From Neobacillus muris (lineage in GTDB: Bacteria > Bacillota > Bacilli > Bacillales > Cytobacillaceae), in NCBI RefSeq assembly GCF_943193175.1, contig NZ_CALPDF010000024.1, positions 1 to 64,000 on the forward strand: 64,000 bases of DNA, read 5' to 3'. Shown one piece after another: positions 52,939 to 61,857 of the stretch (positions are counted from its first letter, which is position 1; every line of letters starts with the position of its first letter). The position numbers were made by a program, and so were the translations under genes. The notes under the pieces were generated by a model. It had not been told where the DNA came from. It saw only the letters and a program-made list of their open reading frames with translations, and did not search any database.

Positions 52939-52990
52939 ATAGGCTAACCCATTAACAGAAACAACTGGCTAATTGGGTGAATTGGCCTAT
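52939..52990. promoter_or_regulatory. Candidate upstream activator site
   Basis: A dyad ATAGGC-ACCCA...TGGGT-GCCTAT, with direct repeats of GGCTAA, lies about 65-115 bp upstream of the -24 box. This is the usual place for an enhancer-binding protein. Confidence 0.4.
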
Positions 52991-53054
52991 CCAATAATTT
53001 TTTAAAAATCCATACTAATTATAATTTTCGGAATTAAAATAGGGGTTTTGAAAG

Positions 53055-53071
53055 TTGGCACGGAACTTGCA
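53055..53071 (+). promoter_or_regulatory. Sigma-54 (SigL) -24/-12 promoter
   Basis: TTGGCACGGAACTTGCA matches the -24/-12 consensus, with GG (53057-53058) and GC (53069-53070) separated by exactly 10 bp. It drives the peptide-import operon. The only sigma-54 activator in view is encoded 1.7 kb upstream. Confidence 0.93.
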
Positions 53072-53110
53072 AGATAATTAATCGACATATTTTTTAGAGG
53101 AGGAATGAAA

Positions 53111-54757
53111 ATGGTCAAAAAATGGCCGAAAATATTTGGAGTCATGTTAGCAGGATTAATGATTGTCTTGGCGGGATGTAATTTTCAAGAAAGTTCATCA
53201 GGGGAAAAGGGCGAGAAAGAAACAGCGAAAGCAGATAAAAAGGCTGAAAATGTCCTGAATCTAAGCCTGGAGAATGATATTCCAGATTTAAACCAAGTCA
53301 AAACCACAGATACGATTTCTTTTTCTATTTTAAATAACATCATGGAAGGACTTTACCGGATCAATAAAGACAATGAACCGGAGCCGGCTATGGCCAAAAG
53401 CTATGATGTTTCAGAAGATGGCCTGACGTATACGTTCCACTTGCGCGATAACGTGAAGTGGAGTGATGGCACCCCCATAACAGCCAATGATTTTAAATAC
53501 TCTTGGCTAAGAGCGATGAATCCGGATACGGCGGGATCCTACTCGTTTATTTTGGCCGATTACATTAAGGGCGGAACGGCGTTTGCGGCGGGGGAAGCCG
53601 GGGCAGATACGGTGGCGATTGATGCTAAGGATGATCAAACATTAGTGGTTCAGCTTGAAAAGCCAACGCCATTTTTTGTCAGCTTAACTGCTTTTGTTAC
53701 GTATTTTCCGTTAAATGAAAAGTTCGTCACGGAAAAAGGCGACCAATTTGCCTTAACCAATGACAATATTCTTTACAATGGCCCCTATGTATTAACGAAG
53801 TATGATCAAGCAAGCGGGGTCGAGCTAGAGAAAAATCCCGAGTATTGGGATAAGAAAAATGTGGCCGTTGACAAAGTCAACTTAAAGGTCATTAAAGAAC
53901 AAAGTACGGCTTTAAATCTCTATGAGGCAGGGGAACTTGACAGGGTTATATTATCATCTGCTGATGTCAACTCGTATAAGGACAGTAAAGAGTTTAAAAC
54001 TGAAACAGAATTTACTTCGTACTATATCCAATTTAACTTAGGCAAGGATCCAATCAGCAATACTAATATCCGCAAAGCGCTGCAATTGGCCTATGATCCA
54101 AAGACACTGACCGATGTCGTATTAAATAACGGTTCAGAGCCGGCAACAGGGTTAATCGCACCAAAAATGACAGGGGCAGATGGAAAATCATTTAGGGAGC
54201 TGCAGGGCGATGTTGTGAAGCCAGATGTGAAGAAGGCGAAAGAGCTTTGGGAGCAGGGAGTCAAAGAACTTGGTAAAACACCAGAAATTACCTTATTGAC
54301 GGCTGACGATACGGTTTCCAAAGACACCGGCACCTTCCTGCAAAGTGAATATAAGAAAAACTTAGGGATCGATATTCAATTAGTAACGAAACCATACAGC
54401 GGCAGACTGCAAACGATGCGTGACAACGATTACCAAATGGTTGTTTCTAAATGGGGAGCGGACTACAACGACCCAATGACCTATTTAGACCTATGGATGT
54501 CACCGGCAATTCCATTCCGCGGCAATTATGCCAATCCGAAGTATGATGAGCTAGTGACAGCTGCCAAGAATGAAGTGGATGAAAAAGTCCGGATGGACAA
54601 GCTGATGGAAGCGGAAAAAATCCTTCTTAAAGATGATGCGGTATTGGGAACACTGTACTACCAAGGAACAGCATTCCTAGAAAAACCATACTTAAAAGGA
54701 CTTGTGACACATCCATCTGGCTCGCCATTAGATTTAAAATATGCATCCGTTCAATAG
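53111..54757 (+). CDS. Peptide ABC importer, binding lipoprotein (OppA/DppE type)
   Basis: The 548-residue lipoprotein has lipobox LAGC (Cys about 21), a Glu/Lys-rich linker and an SBP_bac_5 domain. The YDVSEDGLTYTFHLRDNVKWSDGTPITANDFKYSW region is typical. It captures peptides outside the cell for the DppBC channel. ATG 53111 is 7 nt from GAGGAGG. It is the first gene after the sigma-54 promoter, so its expression should depend on SigL and an activator. Confidence 0.93.
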   Translation: MVKKWPKIFGVMLAGLMIVLAGCNFQESSSGEKGEKETAKADKKAENVLNLSLENDIPDLNQVKTTDTISFSILNNIMEGLYRINKDNEPEPAMAKSYDVSEDGLTYTFHLRDNVKWSDGTPITANDFKYSWLRAMNPDTAGSYSFILADYIKGGTAFAAGEAGADTVAIDAKDDQTLVVQLEKPTPFFVSLTAFVTYFPLNEKFVTEKGDQFALTNDNILYNGPYVLTKYDQASGVELEKNPEYWDKKNVAVDKVNLKVIKEQSTALNLYEAGELDRVILSSADVNSYKDSKEFKTETEFTSYYIQFNLGKDPISNTNIRKALQLAYDPKTLTDVVLNNGSEPATGLIAPKMTGADGKSFRELQGDVVKPDVKKAKELWEQGVKELGKTPEITLLTADDTVSKDTGTFLQSEYKKNLGIDIQLVTKPYSGRLQTMRDNDYQMVVSKWGADYNDPMTYLDLWMSPAIPFRGNYANPKYDELVTAAKNEVDEKVRMDKLMEAEKILLKDDAVLGTLYYQGTAFLEKPYLKGLVTHPSGSPLDLKYASVQ

Positions 54758-54809
54758 GAATGAGTATATTCACCTAGAGGATGTTCATATAAGTTTTCAT
54801 AACTGAACT

Positions 54810-54833
54810 GGAGGAGAGGGCGTCCTCTTCTCC
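54810..54833 (+). promoter_or_regulatory. Intra-operon hairpin after the binding-protein gene
   Basis: GGAGGAGAGG and CCTCTTCTCC pair around a GCGT loop with no T run. Such hairpins often stabilise the 5' part of the mRNA, giving more binding protein than permease. Confidence 0.6.
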
Positions 54834-54870
54834 TGTTTGTTATAACCCCGCAAAAGTGGAGGTGCAAACG

Positions 54871-55806
54871 ATGAAAAAATATGTAGTTATTAGGTTGATA
54901 AATATTGTCCTTACGCTGTTTGTCATTGCGACCGTTACTTTTTTCTTAATGAAGCAGCTGCCAGGCTCGCCGTTTGATGAGGAAAAATTGGCCGTTTTAT
55001 CAGATAATCAACGGGCCGAATTCCTTTCGCGTTATGGGTTAGATAAACCAGTGACAACCCAGTATGTTTTATACCTCAAGAATCTGGCACAGGGCGACCT
55101 CGGCACCTCTTATTATTTTAAAGGGCAGAGTGTTGTATCGATCCTGGCCGACCGGATTGGCCCATCGGCGCTGATTGGGACACAGGCGGTGATATTAGGG
55201 CTGACCATTGGCATTATCCTCGGAATTGTCGCTGCCTTTCGGCATAATACATTTTGGGATTATTCCACCATGTTTGTTGCGGTACTCGGGGTATCGGTCC
55301 CAAACTTTGTTTTTGCGGCACTGCTGCAATACTATGTTGGCCTCAAGCTTGGACTTCTCCCGGTGGCATTTTGGGAATCTTATTCAAGCTCGATCATGCC
55401 AAGTATCGCCTTGACTTTGGGCGTTGTTGCCACAATCGCCCGGTATACCAGAAATGAAATGCTCGAGGTTCTGGGACAGGATTACATGCTGACGGCGAAA
55501 GCAAAAGGCGTCAAACGGATCAAAGTGATTTACAAGCATGCGATCCGAAATGCGCTCATTCCAGTCGTCACCGTTTTAGGCCCCATTACGGTCAGTTTAT
55601 TAACGGGTTCTCTCGTTATTGAAAATATTTTTGGCGTGCCAGGGATTGGAAGTCTGTTTGTTGATTCGATTAAAGTGAACGATTATACGACGATTATGGG
55701 GCTGACCCTATTCTATAGTGCTTTTTTTGTTTTAACCATGCTGGTAATCGATTTATTATACGGTCTAATTGATCCAAGAATCCGCGTAAGCGGTGTAAAG
55801 GAGTGA
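54871..55806 (+). CDS. Peptide ABC importer permease (DppB type)
   Basis: The 311-residue permease has six helices. It carries the N-terminal QLPGSPFD and the EAA-type loop (YMLTAKAKGVKRIKVIYKHAIRNALIPVVT) and ends DPRIRV. ATG 54871 follows GGAGGTG. It pairs with the next subunit. Confidence 0.92.
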   Translation: MKKYVVIRLINIVLTLFVIATVTFFLMKQLPGSPFDEEKLAVLSDNQRAEFLSRYGLDKPVTTQYVLYLKNLAQGDLGTSYYFKGQSVVSILADRIGPSALIGTQAVILGLTIGIILGIVAAFRHNTFWDYSTMFVAVLGVSVPNFVFAALLQYYVGLKLGLLPVAFWESYSSSIMPSIALTLGVVATIARYTRNEMLEVLGQDYMLTAKAKGVKRIKVIYKHAIRNALIPVVTVLGPITVSLLTGSLVIENIFGVPGIGSLFVDSIKVNDYTTIMGLTLFYSAFFVLTMLVIDLLYGLIDPRIRVSGVKE

Positions 55807-55811
55807 ACAGT

Positions 55812-56753
55812 ATGAAAAACGCTGAATCACTTGTTGCCGATGAATTTTCAGATGATTTGTTTGAAGTGGCGGGCCGCCGGGAAGAAGACAGTGAAAAAAT
55901 CAGCCGTCCTCCTATGTCTGCCATTAAGGATAGCTGGATGCGGCTGAAGAAAAATAAAGGGGCAGTGATTAGTCTAGTTATCTTAATCATTATGACTCTA
56001 TTGGCCATTGTTGGTCCGCATCTGACTGAGTACAAGTATTATGAAACCGATTATGGCGCTTCCTATCAGCCGCCTAATTCGGATCACTGGCTGGGAACGG
56101 ATAAATTCGGGCGGGATCAGTGGACAAGAATATGGCAGGGGACAAGAATTTCGCTTTATATTGCCTTTTTAGCCGCGTTGCTTGATTTGGTGATTGGGGT
56201 CACCATCGGAGCCGTTTCCGCTCTTTTGGGAGGGAAGGTGGATCATTTCTTTCAGCGCCTCATTGAAGTTTTAGTAGGAATTCCGCATCTGATTGTGGTT
56301 ATTTTGCTGATCATGCTCATGAAGCCAGGGATTATTACCATCACCATCGCCATGGTCATCACAGGCTGGGTCAATATGGCCAGGCTGGTCCGGGCACAGA
56401 TTTTTAAACTAAAGGGACAGGAATTTGTCTTGGCGGCAAAATCACTAGGGTCCTCCAATTCCAGATTAATTCTGCATCATCTAATCCCCAATACCATAGG
56501 ATTAATTGTTATCAATATGATGTTCACCATTCCATCCGCTATTTTCACGGAGGCCTTTTTAAGCTTTATCGGCCTGGGCCTACAAGAACCCCATGCCTCT
56601 CTAGGGGTCCTAATCAATGACGGGTTTAAGGGAATGAGGAACCAGTTTTATTTGCTCGCCTATCCAGCAGTGGTGATCATTGCCATCATGGTCAGCTTTA
56701 ATATCCTGGCTGACGGCTTGCGCGATGCATTAGATCCAAAAATGAGAAGGTAA
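55812..56753 (+). CDS. Peptide ABC importer permease (DppC type)
   Basis: The 313-residue permease has an acidic N-terminal cytosolic extension, then six helices. Family blocks are HWLGTDKFGRDQWTRIWQGTRISL and the EAA loop EFVLAAKSLGSSNSRLILHHLIPNT, with DPKMR at the end. ATG 55812 has AAGGAG 8 nt upstream. Confidence 0.92.
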   Translation: MKNAESLVADEFSDDLFEVAGRREEDSEKISRPPMSAIKDSWMRLKKNKGAVISLVILIIMTLLAIVGPHLTEYKYYETDYGASYQPPNSDHWLGTDKFGRDQWTRIWQGTRISLYIAFLAALLDLVIGVTIGAVSALLGGKVDHFFQRLIEVLVGIPHLIVVILLIMLMKPGIITITIAMVITGWVNMARLVRAQIFKLKGQEFVLAAKSLGSSNSRLILHHLIPNTIGLIVINMMFTIPSAIFTEAFLSFIGLGLQEPHASLGVLINDGFKGMRNQFYLLAYPAVVIIAIMVSFNILADGLRDALDPKMRR

Positions 56754-56786
56754 GAAAAGCGGAATCCACCGCCTTTCTGCTATTTT
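56753..56786 (+). terminator. Weak terminator/attenuator after dppC
   Basis: AGAAAAGCGG pairs with CCGCCTTTCT (one mismatch), followed after five bases by TTTTT. It may lower expression of the asparaginase and ATPase genes. Confidence 0.5.
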
Positions 56787-56835
56787 TAACACGAGTAATC
56801 TACTAAAATTTATAGAAATACGAAGGTGAATAGTG

Positions 56836-57843
56836 ATGGGAAAACCAATTAAAGTCTATCGTGGAGCTTATCTTGAAAGTACACATAACATGCATGCTGC
56901 AGTCGTTAATTCAAAAGGAGAATTGCTGTATTCGTATGGAGATCCTGACAGGCTAACCTTCCCGAGATCGTCGATGAAGCCATTTCAAGCCGTCCCTGTT
57001 TTAGAAACAGGTGCTGCGGATGCCTTTGGTTTTGAAACAGCTGACGTTTCGCTCATTTGTGCTTCCCATAACGGGGAACAGCGGCATCGTGAGCGAGTCA
57101 TGAGTATTATTAGCCGGATCCATTTGGGGGAAAATCATTTGCAGTGCGGAACGCATATTCCCAGAGATTTAGAAAGCTATAAAGCCTTAATCAGAGCTGG
57201 CGGAGAACTGACGCCAGTTTACAGCAACTGTTCAGGAAAGCATTCAGGAATGCTGACGGCCGTTGTCCATATGAACGAGGATGTGGACAGTTACCGTGAA
57301 GTAAGTCATCCTCATCAGCAGCGAATTCTTCAGGCCATTGAAGATATCTGTCAATACCCTAAAGAGAAAATTGACATTGGCGTAGATGGCTGCGGGGTGC
57401 CGGTGCACCGTTTGCCATTAAGAAATACAGCGTTGGGGTATGCCCGATTAGCGAATCCGTTTCAAACAGAATCCGGCGGCCACTCCGAAACACTTAATCG
57501 AATTTGCCAGGCGATGATGAAGCATCCGGAAATGGTTGCGGGAGAAGACCGATTTGACACCGATGTGATGCAGGCCTTCGCTGGAAAAATTGTTTCCAAA
57601 GGGGGCGCTGAGGGAGTTCAATGCCTCGGTGTTGTAGGAGAAGACATTGGAATTACTGTTAAAATCGAAGACGGGAATGCCCGGGCTGTCAGCGCGGTAG
57701 CCCTAGAGATCCTAAAACAATTAGGAATTGGCGATGAAGCTGTTTATCAAAAGCTTGATCAATATGTGCATACCCCTGTTTTAAATACAAGAAATGATCA
57801 GATTGGCCGCATAGATGTTGAGTTTAAACTGGTGAAGCATTAA
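56836..57843 (+). CDS. Asparaginase of the PF06089 (Rhizobium-type II) family
   Basis: The 335-residue enzyme is unrelated to bacterial type I/II asparaginases of the AnsA/AnsB fold. Conserved blocks of the ReAV-like family are seen: FPRSSMKPFQ (Ser-Lys pair), CASHNGE, NCSGKHSGML and VDGCGVPVH. The family hydrolyses asparagine to aspartate and ammonia. It lies inside a peptide-import operon, so imported Asn-containing peptides or related amides may be the source of substrate. Confidence 0.88.
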   Translation: MGKPIKVYRGAYLESTHNMHAAVVNSKGELLYSYGDPDRLTFPRSSMKPFQAVPVLETGAADAFGFETADVSLICASHNGEQRHRERVMSIISRIHLGENHLQCGTHIPRDLESYKALIRAGGELTPVYSNCSGKHSGMLTAVVHMNEDVDSYREVSHPHQQRILQAIEDICQYPKEKIDIGVDGCGVPVHRLPLRNTALGYARLANPFQTESGGHSETLNRICQAMMKHPEMVAGEDRFDTDVMQAFAGKIVSKGGAEGVQCLGVVGEDIGITVKIEDGNARAVSAVALEILKQLGIGDEAVYQKLDQYVHTPVLNTRNDQIGRIDVEFKLVKH

Positions 57844-57941
57844 TGCTGGAGAATGCCAGCTAAGTTCAATGCTGCCATCATGCTTTTTTAAAAAGGGATT
57901 TAATTTCTAAAGGTTTTTGATGGTAGAAAGGAAGGGAACTC

Positions 57942-59948
57942 ATGGTGGAAAAATTACTGGAAGTAAAGGACCTGCATGTATCTTTTCACACATATGCCGG
58001 TAAGGTTCAGGCTGTCAGAGGGGTGAACCTCTATTTAAATAAAGGAGAAACTCTTGCCATTGTAGGAGAGTCAGGTTCAGGAAAGTCGGTCACTTCCAAA
58101 AGTATTATGAAGCTGCTTCCTGCGCAATCTGCGAAAATTGAATCAGGACAAATCCTTTTTGAAGGAAAAGACCTTGTGGGCTTTTCCGAGGGTGAAATGG
58201 AGCGGATTCGCGGAAAAGAGATCTCGATGATTTTCCAGGATCCGATGACGGCGCTGAATCCAACCATGACGGTGGGGAAACAAATCGCAGAAAGTATTAT
58301 GACTCACCAACAGGTCCACAAAAAAGAAGCGCAGCAAAAAACGGTGGAATTATTAAAAATGGTCGGAATCCCCAATCCGGAAATCCGGCTCCATCAATAC
58401 CCGCACCAATTTTCCGGAGGGATGCGGCAGCGTGTTGTCATTGCGATTGCGTTAGCGTGCAGCCCAAAAGTAATTATTGCCGATGAGCCGACCACGGCCT
58501 TGGATGTAACCATTCAAGCGCAAATTCTGGATCTGATGAAAGACATTCAAAAGAAAATGGGCACCTCCATCATCATTATTACCCATGATTTAGGGGTGGT
58601 CGCCAATATTGCTGATCGTGTGGCAGTGATGTACGCTGGGAAAATTATTGAAACAGGCAAAGTGGAAGAGGTATTTTATAACCCGCAGCATCCCTATACT
58701 TGGGGGCTGCTTGGCTCCATGCCCAATATGGAAACTAAGGAAGAGCTGGCAGCCATTCCGGGGACTCCTCCAGATTTAATTGATCCTCCGAAAGGGGATC
58801 CGTTTGCTGAACGAAATGACCATGCTTTAAAAATTGACTATCTGCGGGAGCCTCCGATGTTTAAGCTGTCAGAAACCCATTATGCCGCTACATGGCTGCT
58901 TCATGAAAAGGCGCCTAAAATCGAACGAACAGCAAGTGTCAGGAGGCCATTAAAGGCCATTGGGATGAAGAAAACTCCAGAAAAACAGCTGGAACCGCTG
59001 ATTGAAATTAAACATTTAAAAAAGTACTTTCACACAGGAAAGAAGGAAGTATTAAAAGCTGTCGATGATGTTTCATTTACCATTTTTAAAGGAGAAACCT
59101 TAGGGCTGGTAGGCGAGTCTGGATGCGGCAAATCAACAACAGGAAGAACCATCATGCAGCTCTATGAGGCAACAGGGGGAGAAGTTCTTTTCCACAACAA
59201 AAAGGTGCATGAGCAGAAAAGCTCTTCACAGCTTAAAGAGTTTAATCGGAAAGTGCAAATGATTTTCCAGGATCCATACTCTTCCTTAAATCCAAGAAAA
59301 ACAGTCGCGGATATTATTGCGGAAGGGCTTGATATTCATGGGCTTGTAACGACGAAAAAAGAACGGCAAGACAGAATATACCGCCTCCTGGAAACTGTAG
59401 GACTAAATAAGGATCATGCAGGCAGGTATCCTCATGAATTTTCAGGAGGCCAGCGCCAGAGAATTGGCATTGCCCGCGCATTAGCGGTGGAGCCCGAATT
59501 TATTATTGCAGACGAACCGATCAGTGCCTTGGATGTGTCCATTCAAGCGCAGGTTGTCAATTTATTGAAAAAGCTGCAGACGGATAAGGGACTGACCTAT
59601 TTATTTATCGCCCATGATCTTTCCATGGTTAAACATATCAGTGATCGGGTCGGGGTTATGTATTTAGGTGGTATCGTAGAACTGGCAAGCTCCGATGATT
59701 TATATGCAGAACCGCTTCACCCATACACCCAGGCCCTGCTATCGGCAGTCCCGGTTCCGGATCCTTTGGTGGAAAAACAAAGAGAACGGATCATCCTTCA
59801 AGGGGATCTTCCCTCGCCCAGCAATCCGCCTAGCGGGTGCCGGTTCAGAACCCGCTGCCCGATGGCAACAGAAAGATGCTCGCAGGAAATGCCGGTTTGG
59901 AAAGAGGCCAAGCCTCACCACTGGGTAGCCTGCCATCTATTTGATTAA
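57942..59948 (+). CDS. Fused peptide-importer ATPase (DppD-DppF)
   Basis: The 668-residue protein holds two complete ATPases. N-half: Walker A GESGSGKS, signature FSGGMRQRV, Walker [14 protein letters not shown]-half: Walker A GESGCGKS, signature [10 protein letters not shown], Walker [13 protein letters not shown]. Both halves have the oligopeptide C-terminal region ([29 protein letters not shown] plus the GCRFRTRCP iron-sulfur-like Cys motif). DppD and DppF are usually separate; here one polypeptide serves both. It closes the operon. Confidence 0.93.
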   Translation: MVEKLLEVKDLHVSFHTYAGKVQAVRGVNLYLNKGETLAIVGESGSGKSVTSKSIMKLLPAQSAKIESGQILFEGKDLVGFSEGEMERIRGKEISMIFQDPMTALNPTMTVGKQIAESIMTHQQVHKKEAQQKTVELLKMVGIPNPEIRLHQYPHQFSGGMRQRVVIAIALACSPKVIIADEPTTALDVTIQAQILDLMKDIQKKMGTSIIIITHDLGVVANIADRVAVMYAGKIIETGKVEEVFYNPQHPYTWGLLGSMPNMETKEELAAIPGTPPDLIDPPKGDPFAERNDHALKIDYLREPPMFKLSETHYAATWLLHEKAPKIERTASVRRPLKAIGMKKTPEKQLEPLIEIKHLKKYFHTGKKEVLKAVDDVSFTIFKGETLGLVGESGCGKSTTGRTIMQLYEATGGEVLFHNKKVHEQKSSSQLKEFNRKVQMIFQDPYSSLNPRKTVADIIAEGLDIHGLVTTKKERQDRIYRLLETVGLNKDHAGRYPHEFSGGQRQRIGIARALAVEPEFIIADEPISALDVSIQAQVVNLLKKLQTDKGLTYLFIAHDLSMVKHISDRVGVMYLGGIVELASSDDLYAEPLHPYTQALLSAVPVPDPLVEKQRERIILQGDLPSPSNPPSGCRFRTRCPMATERCSQEMPVWKEAKPHHWVACHLFD

Positions 59949-59970
59949 ATGAAATAGACGTCCTTTTAAT

Positions 59971-60007
59971 GACCCATGTTGTCGCCATCGTTCGCCATGG
60001 GTCTTTT
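59971..60007 (+). terminator. Terminator of the peptide-import operon
   Basis: GACCCATG and CATGGGTC pair over 8 bp with a 17-nt loop, followed by TTTT. Confidence 0.7.
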
Positions 60008-60063
60008 CGTATGGGCAAAATTGAAACCGGATTGGATATATGATATAGTAAAATTATCACAAA

Positions 60064-60086
60064 TGACTATAAAACTAATTTAGTCA
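60064..60086. promoter_or_regulatory. Candidate operator of the TetR gene
   Basis: TGACTA (60064-60069) and TAGTCA (60081-60086) form an inverted repeat just before the ribosome-binding site, 18 bp from the ATG; autorepression is plausible. Confidence 0.45.
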
Positions 60087-60104
60087 AAAAGGAGGGACCA
60101 TCTA

Positions 60105-60668
60105 ATGGCTCCCGATCGGAGAAAAATGATTGTCGAAGCTGCAACCAAATCTTTTTCGTTGTTTGGCTATAAAGCCACAACGATGGATCAGGTGGCAAAG
60201 CTGGCCAATGTGGGAAAAGGGACCATTTATACTTTTTTTAAAAACAAAGAAGAGCTGTTTGAAGAGATTATTTCCTCTTTAGTAAAAGAAATGATCGCTG
60301 AAGCTGAAGCAGTTTTGCAGCCTGATTTGCCTTTTACGGAAAATGTCCATCGCGGGCTGTATCGAATCCTGGAATTCCGTTCCCGGCATCAGTTGATGAT
60401 TAAGCTTGCACAGGAAGAGAAAGAAATGGGAACGATCGCTGTTTCGGACATGCTTCAGCATGTGGAAGATGAAATCATAGCCTATTTAAAGCAAAAAATG
60501 GAAGCCGCGATTGCAAAAGGGGCTATCCCGCAGTTGAACTCGGAAATTACCAGCTTCCTGCTGTTAAAAATGTATATTGCACTAGTGTCTGATTGGGAAA
60601 AGAAGCATGAGCCCCTCAGCTCGAGCGAGATTGCCGAAATTATGAAAGGCTTCTTGCTGCACCAATAA
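60105..60668 (+). CDS. TetR-family regulator
   Basis: The 187-residue protein has an N-terminal helix-turn-helix (TTMDQVAKLANVGKGTIYTFFKNKEELFEEII) close to that of YerO/FadR-like Bacillus regulators, and a helical ligand domain. It is monocistronic, with terminators on both sides, and no obvious target gene adjoins it. It starts with ATG after AGGAGGG. Confidence 0.88.
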   Translation: MAPDRRKMIVEAATKSFSLFGYKATTMDQVAKLANVGKGTIYTFFKNKEELFEEIISSLVKEMIAEAEAVLQPDLPFTENVHRGLYRILEFRSRHQLMIKLAQEEKEMGTIAVSDMLQHVEDEIIAYLKQKMEAAIAKGAIPQLNSEITSFLLLKMYIALVSDWEKKHEPLSSSEIAEIMKGFLLHQ

Positions 60669-60680
60669 TCCAGACATAAA

Positions 60681-60711
60681 AAGAAGAGGACCCCTTGCCT
60701 CTTCTTTTTTT
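60681..60711 (+). terminator. Terminator of the TetR gene
   Basis: AAGAAGAGG and CCTCTTCTT form a perfect 9-bp stem with a long T run. Confidence 0.85.
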
Positions 60712-60750
60712 AGCCGATATACGGCGCTGACCAGGGCGCTTGCGCTTTTC

Positions 60751-61110
60751 TTATTTAGCAATGTTCTTTTGGGCGGTTTTCCGGCTGCTGCGGGCTCCAC
60801 CCTCAATCAAGGTCAGCGGCGGAGCGCCCTCTCTTTTGGCAAATTTTCCGTTTGTGTATTTGCCGGTCGATAAAACCATAAACTGCCCCCGTTTGCTATG
60901 ATGAGCCTGTTCTGACATCAGCGATAAAAATGTTCCCGCTAAAATAGCTGAAAAAGAAGCAAAAAGTATCCCGAAACCTAACCCGGTGAAAAAATAGTTA
61001 ACAAAACCATTGGTAAGAAATCCTGTTGCTAAAAAAATGATTCCAAGCCAGCTTGCATAATAAGCTGTTTTTTTCATAAATAATAACGCTTGTAAATGTT
61101 TTTTATGCAA
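60751..61110 (-). CDS. Small membrane protein with basic tail
   Basis: The 119-residue protein has two membrane helices (about 17-35 and 38-62) and a basic C-terminal tail rich in Lys/Arg/Ala. The TTG at 61110 is about 9 nt from AAGGGG; no better start is seen. The family is not recognised. It lies upstream of the SASP gene's 3' end, in the same direction. Confidence 0.6.
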   Translation of the reverse strand: MHKKHLQALLFMKKTAYYASWLGIIFLATGFLTNGFVNYFFTGLGFGILFASFSAILAGTFLSLMSEQAHHSKRGQFMVLSTGKYTNGKFAKREGAPPLTLIEGGARSSRKTAQKNIAK

Positions 61111-61241
61111 ACCCTTTCACCCCTTTGTTATGAATAGTTTACCACCATTTGTCACAAAATTGTCAAATTTTTTTGAAAAAAGTGATTGAAATTTAATTTG
61201 GAAGTCAATAATGAAGGACCGTTAAAAGGTCCTTTCATTTG

Positions 61242-61493
61242 TTAAGGCTTCGTTAAGTTTTGCTGTGCCATTTTGACGAGTTCACGGACCATGCTGCCGC
61301 CAAGCCTGCCCCCGACTTTTCCGGCTTGTTCGGATGTGAGCTGGCCGTTATAGCCCTTTTTGAGAGGAACGCCTACTTCTCGGGCTGCCTCAAATTTGGC
61401 GATATCGGGGTTATTGGCTTGAACGATCATTGCCTTCAACTGGTCCAGGCCATTTCTGGCTTCTGGAACCAAAATTTTATTTCGTCTGGCCAT
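61242..61493 (-). CDS. Alpha/beta-type small acid-soluble spore protein
   Basis: The 83-residue protein has the two SASP blocks: NKILVPEARNGLDQLKAMI in the N-terminal half and GYNGQLTSEQAGKVGGRLGGSMVRELVKMAQ in the C-terminal half. SASPs coat DNA in dormant spores and give UV and heat resistance. It is longer than typical SspA/B, and the germination-protease site usually read as EFASE is here KFEAARE, so cleavage may differ. ATG 61493 follows AAAGGAGGG; the frame is open farther upstream but is not expected to be used. Confidence 0.88.
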   Translation of the reverse strand: MARRNKILVPEARNGLDQLKAMIVQANNPDIAKFEAAREVGVPLKKGYNGQLTSEQAGKVGGRLGGSMVRELVKMAQQNLTKP

Positions 61494-61604
61494 CGATATC
61501 CCTCCTTTGTTCATTAGGATTTCCGAATAGAAAAAATTCATCATCCTCTGGTAAATGCCGTATGTTTCCAGTATAATATCTGGTAATTACTACAAAAGAA
61601 AATC

Positions 61605-61832
61605 AATGACAAAGAGAGTAGTTATCTGGGTAGCTAAAAGCGAGTCGGGGACGGTGGAAGCCTGATGGGATCAGATAATGAACCGCACTTTGGAGATGCT
61701 TGCCTAAAAAAGAGTAGGGCACGCCGGAGGATGCTCCGTTATGCAGATAAGTTGGTTCAATTTGGACAATTAGAGTGGTACCGCGGGAAATAACAGCTCT
61801 CGTCTCTTTTTAATAAGAGGCGGGAGTTTTTT
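61605..61832 (+). ncRNA. T-box leader (arginine) of argS
   Basis: AGAGTGGTACCGCGG (61772-61786) is the T-box sequence that binds the free tRNA acceptor end. The terminator follows: CTCTCGTCTCTT (61797-61808) pairs with AAGAGGCGGGAG (61815-61826) before TTTTTT. The upstream stem I region contains TGAACCGCA, where CGC (61684-61686), an Arg codon followed by A, fits the specifier. Uncharged tRNA-Arg should permit read-through into argS. Confidence 0.9.
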
Positions 61833-61857
61833 GTTTTTTAAAAGGGAGGACATTAGG

